Shown piece after piece: positions 26,201-34,189 of a stretch of DNA of 64,000 bases (the first letter of the stretch is position 1; each line of letters opens with the position of its first letter). Under the pieces are notes generated by a model. The model was not told the origin of the DNA. It did not search any database and saw nothing but the letters and a program-made list of their open reading frames with translations. A program made the position numbers and the translations under genes. Source of the DNA: Antedon mediterranea. Its lineage: Eukaryota; Echinodermata; Crinoidea; Comatulida; Antedonidae. The stretch is taken from NCBI RefSeq assembly GCF_964355755.1, contig NC_092678.1, positions 15,224,922 to 15,288,921 of the forward strand. Direction: 5' to 3'.

Positions 26201-29200
26201 ACTGATGAATTATTCATGTTTATTTTGTGACGTTTCATGAGGGGGTCCCCAACTTATGTACGAAAAAAAAAATCGCATCCGGGACGCCCGCTGGCCATAA
26301 AAAGGTACGCATACTGGCCAAACCTACCCAACCCTGTAGTCACCGAGCGTCACTATAACATACATTTACGGCACCATAATAACACAATAAACTAGTCATT
26401 GGTTTTGCGAGAAAAACAAATTAAATATAAAAATAATATATCAAAACACTTACAATGATGTTACCATTAACCAGATTATATGTGACAACCGAATATCAAC
26501 GAATCATCATCCATCCAAATACAGAAATTGATAACATATGAGCCGTATCAAAAAATATAAACTAATCAACTAACTAATGCTTAGCCTAAATCAATAATCT
26601 AATGATAAGCCTTGTGAGTTATTGCTATATTATCACTAATTGTTTAAGATTTTTTTTATTTTCCCCAATTTTCAATATATTAATATAATTAATACCATTG
26701 TAGTTTGTTATCACAATTTTTATATTTGCTAATTCGTATATTGGTATGAAACCGTTTATTAAAATGTCAATTTGTTATCAGGCTTCTCGAATTGGCTCTG
26801 AATGTGGAATTTTCAAAGAAGCGATTAAAGTTGCCATAACGTATATGAATGACATTGGAAAGATTATGTATTCCAATAAAGACAAGAAATTAAAGAACAC
26901 AGTAATAACTAATCTTCACACGATGATCCAGATGTTGACAACTGTGATCACAGTATTTCCACCACATATTGAAGATGTAAGTAGACAAATAATAATAATT
27001 ATCATAGTATTAGAATGAGAAAATAAATTATTGTGTATACTTACTTACTTACTTATTTGCACAAAGGAGCAAATGAAGACGCTTTGGAAAAGACTTGACA
27101 AAGAAGGTATTCTTGAGGAGAAGTTACTACGTTATTTATGGAAAACTGAAAACCGAGAAATCTTTATTGAAGTGATGAGAGTGTTTCGGTTGATCTTTGA
27201 GAAAAAAGGGGTAAGCATTGTTTGCATCAATTGATTAAATACATTATTATAAGCTATTATTCCCTATCATCAATAATGTGTAATCATCTAAATGAAAACA
27301 TCAATGTTGATAATAACAGGTACAAGAAGGTAACCGTGAATTTGTGGTGCCATGTCGGATGAAAACTGATAATGAGACTAGTCTAGAAGTCACAAAAGAT
27401 GACACGCAGATGGTATCAGTTTATCTGACTCCGACAGACTTCCTGCATGATGCCGTGTACCACACATTAGTTGCTGCATTTCTTGAATTGACAGAATGTG
27501 ATAATTCACAAGTGTTCCGGAATCGTAGTGATTTTAACTTTGAAGGACACAGAGTTAGTTTAGGTGCCGTAACAATTACGCGAGAAAATGAAAAACCACA
27601 CGCAATAAAGGTATGTAATTAATGTGTATGTTTTTTTTATATCTTGCATGATATAAAGCTAAACTAATAATATAATGAATTAGAGTGTAATATGTTGAAT
27701 ACTTCACCAAATACCTATCATACATTATAATTTATCAACTTCTACGTCTAACGTAACATTTTTCAATTACATAGATGTAGACAAACGCCACGTTTAATCG
27801 ACTACAATGTATACAGAGAAGAGAATTTATAATTCATTAATTTTTATTATTAGCTTGAGATATTTTGTCTTACAATCGGGCATTACAGCACATCTACCAA
27901 TGCCACCACGACAGTATCTGAACCAAAACTGCAACCAAGTATCTGCAAGAAGGTAATAGTTATGATGACGTTGATGGTGATGGTGGCGGTGGTGATGGTG
28001 ATGTACGATGACGTGTTCAATAAATCTAAATTACAATGATAGTAATAACCTAATACACCTTACTTAATGATTTAGGTACTAAACTACTTAAGGAATCAAC
28101 TAAAGACTGTCTGCAATATATACGAGGGCAGTGGTTACAATTTACGTGTGTTGTGCGATGCTTGTGATCCAAATGATCATCACTTAATTGATCTTGAAAA
28201 ATGTTTGTTAAATGATACGGTACAATGTAACAGAATGAAGGCTATGAATACTACTCATATTAGACACTGTTTTTTAACTGGTATGTATGTTCTCTTCTGT
28301 TTATAATGTCTTCATAGACATACTTAATATGTCATCCAAATTAAAATCTTGACATAACACCTTCATCTAAATAAGTGGTCTACTTTTCATAGAGCCCGTG
28401 ACAACTTCAAGTCAGCTAGTGCAGACTCCAGTGCAAGAACCAGTGATAGTACCAGACTCAGAGCTAATGCAAACTAAAGAGCCAATCGGTTCAAATGCAG
28501 GTATGTTATATTTTATGTTGACTATAAAGGTAATAATAAAACAATTGTAATTATAATATACACTGTAGTTGTATATAAAATACATAGATAAACATAATAT
28601 TTCATCAACATTAAACCTTCAACATAACACCTCCATCTAAATAAGTGGTCTACTTTTTATAGAGTCCCTGTCAACGCCAAGTCAATCGCATGAAACAGTA
28701 CCAGAACCAGTGATAGTACCAGACTCAAAGCTAAGTCAAACTAAAGAGCCAGTAGGTTCAAATACAGGTATGTTTTATGTTATGTTGACTATAAAGGTAA
28801 TAATATAATATTATAATATAATACAATGAATGTGGTGTGTTATTATTTCATTTATAATCATAATTTTAAAGCAAGTGACAATTATGATTGTAATGATGTT
28901 AACTATATCCTATCTATATTGAAATAATTACATAATATTGTAATTTACTTTTCTGCAACCTTGTAGATCTCTCAGACGATGAGTTTAAACAGTTAATTGC
29001 AGAGTTTGCACGATGGTATGATGAACGTGGACTCCTTAACAGACTGAAAGTTCTGTTTAAAGAAATGATAGACGACGTTGAAGCGGTGAATAGAGTTACC
29101 AGTACATTCGAACTGTTAGCTCTGTTAACTGATTCTGGGCTGTTGAGTCGACACAATATGGCTGTGCTGTATGACACAATACAGATAACTAAACAAAATG

Positions 29201-29469
29201 GCTTTGAGGACATGGTTAAAAATAAGCTTCCTTTTTTCCAAGGTTTTGAGATCCAAATTATAATATTGTCATTTTCAGAACATACCTTAAATCTGTTTAA
29301 TTTGGGAAAAAGTCTTAGTGACTCAGATGTGAAAACTCTTGATGGACGATACAACTTTCCTGTTTTAAAGAGGTATGCAGATAATTGGAGTTTGATTTTG
29401 GATTTTGAAAAGCGAGGGTTGTTGAGTGAAGACAACATTGAATTGGTTAAAAAGAATGTGGAAAGTTAA
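8108..29469 (+). CDS. Gene A: ankyrin-Roc-COR-death effector domain protein (5'-partial, 18 exons)
   Basis: Eighteen exons join in one frame with AG/GT borders: 8108-8212, 8457-8567, 9355-9439, 9628-9793, 10037-10134, 10355-10420, 11524-11669, 22100-22189, 22317-22508, 24192-24437, 26782-26976, 27067-27210, 27320-27610, 27854-27952, 28076-28280, 28393-28500, 28663-28767, 28967-29469 (TAA). They encode 984 residues; the N-terminus lies upstream. Order: ankyrin-like repeats (1-100), Roc GTPase (about 101-353; P-loop GKEGAGKTS 139-147, WDYAGQ 246-251, THID 338-341), COR (about 354-746), Pro/Glu-rich linker (747-817), death-effector-like C-terminus (818-984). ROCO proteins are multidomain GTPases such as DAPK1, MFHAS1 and LRRK2; DAPK1 also combines ankyrin repeats, Roc-COR and a death fold. 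No kinase domain is seen here. Signalling through apoptosis or immune adaptors is inferred. The exon model is made by eye without transcript support. Confidence 0.87.
9628..22508 (+). CDS. Gene A exons 4-9: Roc GTPase domain
   Basis: Exon 4 (9628-9793) carries the P-loop GKEGAGKTS. Exon 5 (10037-10134) has STDGI, a likely switch I threonine. Exon 6 (10355-10420) is a short Lys-rich helix. Exon 7 (11524-11669) ends WDYAGQLDYYITHR, the G3 motif typical of Roc. Exon 8 (22100-22189) continues FFLTNTVSYCVVFSALDKL, and exon 9 (22317-22508) has the G4-like ISLVATHID. Exons 7 and 8 are separated by a 10.4-kb intron that contains the Gypsy element, yet the Roc sequence reads across the junction as the family predicts (DYYITHR-FFLTNT). 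All key nucleotide-binding motifs are present, so GTP binding is likely. Confidence 0.87.
10741..10795. repeat. (TA)n microsatellite
   Basis: About 27 uninterrupted TA units at the end of a SINE-A copy; a second tract of about 15 units is at 11,219-11,248. These sit where the SINE-A unit has its TATATATA segment, so expansion of the SINE's own tail is likely. Confidence 0.9.
10796..11219 (-). mobile_element. SINE-A, full unit plus start of a second unit (head to tail)
   Basis: Minus strand order: GAGGGCGTATCAATTTGATC, CGCGTGCGTACAACTGAGGA, TACCACGCCGAGAATGTTAA, a tRNA-like head (10,909-10,980), the CATCTTTATCGTTTC body, CACCGGGCGGTTTGGAATTT, and a TA tail. Another CACC..GGTTTGGAATTTATT segment at 11,178-11,219 shows that units are arranged in tandem. 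A short piece of the same family is at about 45,508-45,532. Confidence 0.75.
10909..10980 (-). other. tRNA-like head of SINE-A
   Basis: The 72-nt minus strand segment begins AGCCCCAGTGGTATAATGG and ends GTTGGGGC. The acceptor stem pairs for six positions. A box A-like TGGTATAATGGTTAGG and a box B-like GGTCCGAGTTCGAGTC are present. The anticodon arm is CTGC-ATATCAA-GCAG and the T arm CCGAG-TTCGAGT-CTCAG (one mismatch). Its repeat context argues for a SINE promoter rather than a functional tRNA gene. Confidence 0.7.
11860..11960. repeat. Short palindrome related to the 21.2-21.5 kb hairpins
   Basis: AACAACGTATCT and AGATACGTTGTT flank a 3-base centre near 11,871-11,897, followed by CTGCCACGGAAATG. 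The ACGTTGTT(T/C)TGCC phrase also recurs at 21,213-21,543 on the other side of the Gypsy insertion, so both may be parts of one older inverted-repeat element in this intron. Confidence 0.45.
12422..13674 (-). repeat. Gypsy 3' LTR
   Basis: 1,253 bp, TGTAACC...GGTTACA on the + strand. It contains a 108-bp direct repeat (12,795-12,902 and 13,261-13,368, starting ACCTGAATTTGTTGAGCAAG) and a tandem pair of about 43-bp units (GACTGGC..ACTTTTGT.GCCTGGGTTAC) at its right end. No polyadenylation or TATA signal was assigned. Confidence 0.95.
13901..18390 (-). pseudogene. Gypsy Pol: protease, RT, RNase H, integrase, with two premature TGA codons
   Basis: The pol frame overlaps the end of gag in a different frame; its start is not resolved. 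The protease active site is MLDTGSQVTC (near 18,247). The RT has IIRESESQYSSPIVLVRKK, then a TGA at 17,231-17,233, CIDYR, a second TGA at 17,021-17,023 just before MPQGITNAPATFQRLM, and the catalytic VYLDDLLVF. RNase H shows HTDASTSGLGAALY. Integrase has the HHCC finger (HDDIGHPG...CRCCERC), CIDF, HSDQGRDFES and PQGNGQVERFN (D, D, E). Both stops stand where the family normally has arginine, and CGA-to-TGA is the signature of CpG deamination. The C-terminus is Asn/Asp-rich, without a chromodomain that I could recognise. Confidence 0.92.
18391..19643 (-). pseudogene. Gypsy Gag with CCHC zinc knuckle, frameshifted
   Basis: The main frame starts MKANYSHDRI at 19,643. It contains LRQFSGRVPIPSNEVDFETW, resembling the capsid N-lobe motif of PNMA/ZCCHC-like Gypsy Gags. 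It is open to about 18,513, but the nucleic-acid-binding knuckle (CYNCGEDGHHMRGC, spacing CX2CX4HX4C, near 18,505-18,545) lies in another frame, reached by a single-base shift near 18,640. The knuckle frame stops at 18,391. A programmed shift inside Gag before the knuckle would be unusual, so mutation is the simpler reading. Confidence 0.82.
19911..19928 (-). promoter_or_regulatory. Gypsy primer binding site
   Basis: The minus strand reads TGGCGCCCAATGTGGGGC, seven bases from the 5' LTR. It begins with TGG, as required to pair with a tRNA 3' CCA end. The tRNA identity was not determined. Confidence 0.75.
19936..21188 (-). repeat. Gypsy 5' LTR
   Basis: 1,253 bp, the partner of 12,422-13,674, with the same internal 108-bp duplication and duplicated end. 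It would carry the element's promoter, transcribing toward lower coordinates, opposite to gene A. Confidence 0.95.
21213..21543. repeat. 29-30-bp tandem repeat with strong hairpin
   Basis: CAGTTACGTTGTTTTG occurs at 21,213, 21,243 and 21,272 in direct order, inverted at about 21,327 and direct again at about 21,526. The third copy and the inverted copy form a hairpin with arms of about 27 bp (21,274-21,300 and 21,317-21,342) and a 16-nt loop. Probably the end of an inverted-repeat element next to which the Gypsy inserted. Confidence 0.65.
23399..23680 (-). mobile_element. SINE-B copy in gene A intron 9
   Basis: The minus strand reads a tRNA-Leu/Ser-like head (ATGGCCGAGCAGTTAAGACA, then GGTTCGAGGCAGACTC as box B) followed by GTTCTGGTGGTGGAA and ACCGTAGGTCCAGTGTACAC. 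It matches 59,482-59,790 and 2,803-3,070. A 92-codon reading frame across it has no supporting features and is incidental. Confidence 0.7.
24192..28280 (+). CDS. Gene A exons 10-15: COR region
   Basis: Exon 10 (24192-24437) contains KVIPLKWLDFQERL, the start of the COR domain. Exon 11 (26782-26976) has MNDIGKIMYSN and VITVFPPH, matching the usual Y-L/N-D-G-I-L pattern. Exon 12 (27067-27210) has LWKRLDKEGILEEKLLRYLW, exon 13 (27320-27610) EFVVPCRM, and exons 14-15 a Cys-rich end with RVLCDACDPNDHHLIDLEKC. COR is the dimerisation module that follows Roc in ROCO proteins. The Cys/His cluster in exon 15 could bind metal, but that is speculative. The intron after exon 10 holds a MULE-like MITE. 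Confidence 0.82.
25255..26350. mobile_element. Older inverted-repeat element interrupted by the MULE-like MITE
   Basis: GGGTTGGGTAGGTTTGG (25,284-25,300) is mirrored by CCAAACCTACCCAACCC (26,318-26,334), and CACCGAG phrases lie outside both. Removing the inserted element and one target copy leaves a short element of roughly 190 bp containing ATTGCGCAAT palindromes. Confidence 0.6.
25369..26276. mobile_element. MULE-like MITE copy 1 with 9-bp target duplication
   Basis: Termini GCGATTTTTTTTTTCGTACA and its mirror enclose 908 bp; the arms stay complementary for over 100 bp (through CATGAAACGTCACAAAATAA and TGTGCACCCAAGCGTATAGC). The direct repeat ATCCGGGAC flanks both sides (25,360-25,368 and 26,277-26,285). 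A 9-bp duplication and long arms fit Mutator-like elements. No transposase is encoded, so it is non-autonomous. Confidence 0.85.
28393..28767 (+). CDS. Gene A exons 16-17: tandem-duplicated Pro/Glu-rich linker exons
   Basis: Exon 16 (28393-28500) and exon 17 (28663-28767) are both phase 1-1 and share PVIVPDS, LxQTKEP and GSN cores. The duplication includes flanking intron (AAATAAGTGGTCTACTTTT before each, GTATGTT after) with a period of 270 bp. Because both exons are symmetric, the number of linker units can vary without frame change. Low complexity suggests a flexible tether between COR and the death-fold domain. Confidence 0.85.
28967..29469 (+). CDS. Gene A exon 18: death-effector-like C-terminus
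   Basis: This 167-residue exon starts DLSDDEFKQLIAEFARWYD. The first segment has LKVLFKEM, then FELLALLTDSGLLSRHNMAV and ITKQNGFEDMVK, the spacing of a death effector domain (helix 2 LK-L, helix 4-5 LL-L-GLLS-N, and a terminal helix). A second, weaker copy follows (LILDFEKRGLLSEDNIELV) just before the stop, suggesting a tandem DED as in caspase-8 or FLIP. Assignment is by eye; a DED-like or related death-fold module is the safest reading. Confidence 0.7.
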
Positions 29470-30790
29470 ACTAAATGTAGATGACTTTGTGGTGCTATAT
29501 TTTAACCATTTGTGCAATTGATATAGTGTGTATGCACTAGGCCTATACACATTTACGTATGGGAACATTTCAGTAAATATCGCGTACCGTAACTCTTATT
29601 AATGCGTGGCTCAGAGTTGATAACAAAGTGTTCCGTAACCGTTTTAGCCTAAATATTTCAGGTTGTTACGGATTTTTCGTCACTACCGATAAGATTCTGC
29701 GAATTGTTTGATACTAATACTGTAATAATAATAATAACTAGAGTATTTTTTATTTAGGAAAACTTTTAAGAATGCACATAACTGTCCAATTGTACCATTC
29801 ATTTTTACGTTTGCTTGCGCACTTCTATTTTACGTTGTAATGCAGTTTATGCATTGATACCATAGTACAATTTTTTTTTATAATATAAAGTATAGTATAG
29901 TATTGAACAGCTATTTCGTTGAGATATTTAATGTAGGTACAGTGTGATATAAAACGTTATTATGATACCGCACTCTAATGCAACTCAGAAGGTAATTACT
30001 GAAAAAGACAATGATGTGAGTATCAGTGACTGGATTTCAATAGAGATACAAATAGATTAAAAACAAAGTGCTAAATTAAAACGAAAAAGTTAATCAGTCA
30101 AAACAAATTGCAAAGATTTCGGGTATCACTGACCCTTCCACCATGCAAGTAATACATTATAGTATTGCAGTAATACAGAAGTAATGTAATATAAACGTCT
30201 ATTTAAATTCAGACGTATATTTGGCAATCGATTGGTAACTCCAACATTTCACTCGCATATTTTTCCCGTTTGATTTTGGCGTTATGCTTGACAGTGCTGA
30301 TACCATGTCAGTACAAATCAATGCTTTTTTAATCAGCATCTTATGCATTTTGGTAAATTGAAATTATCCGGAGGTATATTACATAGTGCCTTTTTGTAAA
30401 TGCTATTCCAGTGTTCAATACTGTACTTCTAGATTAGGTTTTATTACTGTAATAATAGTTTACTCTGAGACATACATAACAATATACAAGTTACTAAAAT
30501 GATGTGTCTAAGCTACTGCTAAACATCACATTAAGTAACTGTAACCATTATTTTTGCACCGGCATTTACATATTTACACTGACTTCCGGTATTTTGTGTA
30601 TTTTCTACATTAAGCGATCATGTAATGTTTGTAACTTTCTAATTTTTTTATCGATAATATACTGTTATTTTGTATATTAAAGCTCTTTTAATATTGATAA
30701 TGTTTAGTGCATTGACATTTTACAGACTGAAATAGATATAAGAAATGATAAGAATATGAAGACAATAAACTACTCACTTGTTTGAATTAC
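29470..30790. other. Gene A 3' flank, no second gene seen
   Basis: AT-rich sequence following the stop codon. Possible polyadenylation signals are ATTAAA near 30,678 and AATAAA near 30,766; neither is close to the stop and neither is confirmed. No reading frame of interest. Confidence 0.4.
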
Positions 30791-30794
30791 TACA

Positions 30795-31085
30795 AGATAC
30801 AAGATACAAGATACAATAAAACTTTATTGTCAAAGGCCAAACATGTAACAGTTGAAATTATTCTTGCTTGCGGCAAGAACTCACCATACTACAACATAAA
30901 TAAATACTAAACTGAAACATTATCTAAAAAATCTACAGTTGAACTCATGGATTGCATTTACTAGGAAGGAGTTTCTGTGCCGATTAGTAAGAACCTTGAG
31001 AGGCCTAATCCTACCTGACCTTTGATACGCAATATACTGATTTAGGGGGTGTTTAGTATTATTCATGATCTTGACAAAATGCTAT
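30795..31085 (-). pseudogene. LINE 3' end: C-terminal reverse-transcriptase tail plus (TATCTTG)n
   Basis: The minus strand reads HFVKIMNNTKHPLNQYIAYQ, RSGRIRPLKVLTNRHRNSFL and VNAIHEFNCRFF then stop, the usual C-terminus of CR1/L2/Rex-type LINEs. It is followed by a 3' UTR and a (TATCTTG)3-like tail at 30,790-30,815 (seen as TACAAGA repeats on the + strand). A severely 5'-truncated insertion. Confidence 0.8.
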
Positions 31086-31124
31086 ATGTTGTATTCTATT
31101 TATTTAATCGCCAGACTCATACAC

Positions 31125-31450
31125 TCTTAAAACAAAATTGACTCAAAATGAATACATTTTGACCCATCATTTGGGAAAACCGTGGATGTGCCCAAGTGGG
31201 CTTATTCCGACTTAACATATAGGGTCAATCAAAATTGGGTCATAATACCCAATTGTTTGGGTTATGCTGACCCAACAAATTTGTTCAAGCAAATTGTTTG
31301 ACCTATGTTTGGGTCAACCGTGAACATGCCCAGACTGGGTTATGTTGACGCAAGTTGGCTCATTATAACCGGGTCGTGGTGACCCAATATTGGGTTATAG
31401 TAACTAAGTAGATTGCTATAAATATTGAGTTATTACAACCATAGTTTTAG
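31125..31450. repeat. Degenerate array of GGGTTATG.TGACCCAA-type units
   Basis: Phrases such as GGGTCATAATACCCAATTG, GGGTTATGCTGACCCAAC, TGGGTTATGTTGACG and GTGGTGACCCAATATTGGGT recur every 30-60 bases in both orientations. Each is close to a self-complementary GGGT...ACCC. No coding. Diverged satellite or clustered MITE ends. Confidence 0.55.
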
Positions 31451-32668
31451 GTCAAAACAAATGGACAAAATGACAAAACTATGTATCTGTATCATTTGAT
31501 ATTTTATTCAATTCATTACATTGATTGAATTATTGAGTACTAGCGTAATTGAGTTTTATTAATAAATTGTGGAGTGTGTATTATGTTAGTGCATACGATA
31601 CCAATTGTAGTTAATATTATTTTTTTTTTTCTTAATCACAAAAGATAATAAATATATTTGCTTTCGTTATTAAAATCACATTATCATAATTATGATCACT
31701 CATTTTATATATAAAATAAACAGGATAATCTATTTTTAGCGCAGAATGTCCTCGCAGTATCGTTCAGTAATATATACCAGTACCTGTCACTATGATGCCT
31801 TCATTTAGTAAATACTGGTAGGGGTGATCACAGAACAGATATTGTAGTAAACAACATCCTTTAGTACTCTTATTTGTCCAATAGGCCTAATAGATTATAA
31901 TGACGCAGAAAGGAAATCAATCAAAATGTGTATTGTAAAAAGCGAAGTTGTACCAAAATATTTAATTTAAGTTTCAGGATACAGTGCTGATTTCATAATT
32001 TCTGCCTTACCTCATAGGAAAAAAAAATATTGCGAACCGGACGCATACTTTGACTAACAGCTCCAAATAGCAGTACATTGTGTTTCGTAAATAGTGAGAT
32101 ACGGGTGGCTAGAAACGGTATGGGTTCTTTAGGCTACTTGTTGTCTGCACTTAATCTTTATTTTCCTTTACATCATCACCGGCACACGTTCACAAACGGT
32201 GTACATTTACAAAAACAAAACAAATTTTAATCATGAAGAAATATGACTACATTTTATGATAATTTACCATAAATTATTGAAGAAAGCTTTTTTATTTGCT
32301 GAACAAACTATTGTTTAACACAAAATATGACGATTAATAACGTTGGAGAGTGTAACAATCAATTGCCAAAATGTTTAAGATTTGATTATGAAAAAAAGAA
32401 CTTGTTTTGAAAATAATACAAAACCAACATCAATGTATTTTGATATTTTTATTTTAACATGAAAAACAAGGCCATATATATGGCTGCAGTCGCGTGTTCA
32501 AGTTAGTGTTTATCGAACAACCGACCGACCAACCGACCGACATAGTAAGATGTAGTACTAAACGTATTCGTAAATTGTCAAATTATAGCGTGATATGGTA
32601 GTAATTGTATGTAGTTACATAATAAATTCAATTAGCAAGTTATTGTTTTGGTTTTTTTTTTCATCAGT
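31451..32668. other. AT-rich intergenic, nothing recognised
   Basis: No coding or structural features apart from a short GACCGACC-type run near 32,520. Confidence 0.5.
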
Positions 32669-32812
32669 GGCCGTATTCACCAATCACACTAACGGAGATA
32701 TTTACCTTAAATATTAAGTAATTTCATTTAACTCAATACATATTTAGGTATTTCTCTTAAATCGTATTCACTTAGATTATTTTAATGTTAAAGGTAAGTG
32801 TGAATATGGCTA
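32669..32812. mobile_element. Small MITE (about 145 bp)
   Basis: GGCCGTATTCAC at the left is mirrored by GTGAATATGGC at the right (one mismatch), with subterminal TTACCTTAAA and TTAAAGGTAAG also mirrored. No target duplication was fixed. Confidence 0.5.
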
Positions 32813-33039
32813 ATGTGTTTTTTTACTCCTCGTGCGTGATGGGTTGATTTTCATAAAAATGCTAAATGCAGGGATTCGCAATCTATTAAATGTAAATAAT
32901 GTGCAAAAGATTGACATTGCGGCCAGAAAGCTTCTAAATTATTATGTTATATATAAATCAGTTTTATATGGTGTATAGGCCTACTTATGTTGAACAAAGG
33001 TCCAGGCACAACACCAAAATAATAGACACTATTTTGACT

Positions 33040-33175
33040 CAATAATTTTCGACAAATAGAACGCACTACCACAACATGTTATAGACAGTACCACTATAAA
33101 TAATTTCAAACATATGACAAACACATTAGAGAGGAGGCAGTCAATACGATTATTAACTCACTTGCCTCCTGTTTC
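33040..33175 (+). pseudogene. Decayed LINE C-terminal fragment
   Basis: The + strand reads stop-NALPQHVIDSTTINNFKHMT then LERRQSIRLL, the WNxLPxxVxxxxxxNxFK signature at the C-terminus of many LINE ORF2 proteins, with the tryptophan codon replaced by TAG. Confidence 0.6.
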
Positions 33176-33178
33176 ACT

Positions 33179-33303
33179 TAAAGGTAAGACATCTTAAAAG
33201 TAAGAACTCTTAAAGGTAAGAGCTCTTAAAGGTAAGAACTCTTAAAGGTAAGAACTCTTAAAGGTAAGAACTCTTAAAGGTAATAGTTCTTAAAGGTAAG
33301 AAC
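33179..33303. repeat. 16-bp minisatellite, about 8 copies
   Basis: Unit AACTCTTAAAGGTAAG with small changes. The core TTAAAGGTAAG equals the subterminal sequence of the MITE at 32,669-32,812, so the array may have arisen from a related MITE end. Confidence 0.8.
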
Positions 33304-34189
33304 TTCAAACATTACAAAAAACCTTTTTCTGTTGTTTAACTTTCTGAAAAAGTCTGATAAATGTATACAGCTTCACAGTGGCATTATTTTTTATTCAAAT
33401 ATTAAGAAGAAGATGCTACAGTATTATTAGGCTTATATTATAGGCCTATTCGGCGAAGATATTTGGAAAATAAGTAACTTGGTATTTTGTGTATGTGGAA
33501 ATGTAAGGTTATATTGGTTATAGAAAATACAATATGTCTATTTGTTATAAGAAAAAAAAACAACTATTTTAAATTACTTGATTTCATTAATGACCGTGGT
33601 ATCACATAATGTCGTATGAAAGAATCTCCAAAGAAAGTATAAAACAAAAATGATAGTATTTATTTTTTATTTCCATATGATATCCAGCCACTGATTCCCA
33701 TAGCATAAATACAATAACTATTTGTACCTATTCAAGAACTAAAATAAATCTGCACAATATTGAAAAAATAATAGCTTTAAGTAATGTGATTTTCCCAATG
33801 GAATGCAACCAATCAAATAAATCAAATAAAAAATAATTATTTCTATTATCAGCAATTTGCTAAAAATAGACTTTCTACAGTAGTTATTGCCTCCAAAACA
33901 GGTCCCAATATGCAACGAAATCGCGTATTTTGTCTGTTTTTTTTTCGATTTTTGTGAAATTTTTCCATAACGTGCATTTTAGTAGTGAAGTACGCATATG
34001 TTGTTTTTTTTAATCAAAGACGTTTATATACTTTTCGAAGTGAGGATTTTTTCTGTGTAACAATATTTTTTTTCTATACTTTGGGTTATTTGATTTTAGT
34101 GTTATTTTGACCAATTCCTTTGTCTATCTATATTAAAAATGATTATTTTTTAATCAGTTCTCTGCAAACGTAATTGCTAGCTCTGTCAC
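33304..34189. other. AT-rich intergenic, nothing recognised
   Basis: Homopolymer-rich sequence without coding features or clear repeats. Confidence 0.5.
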
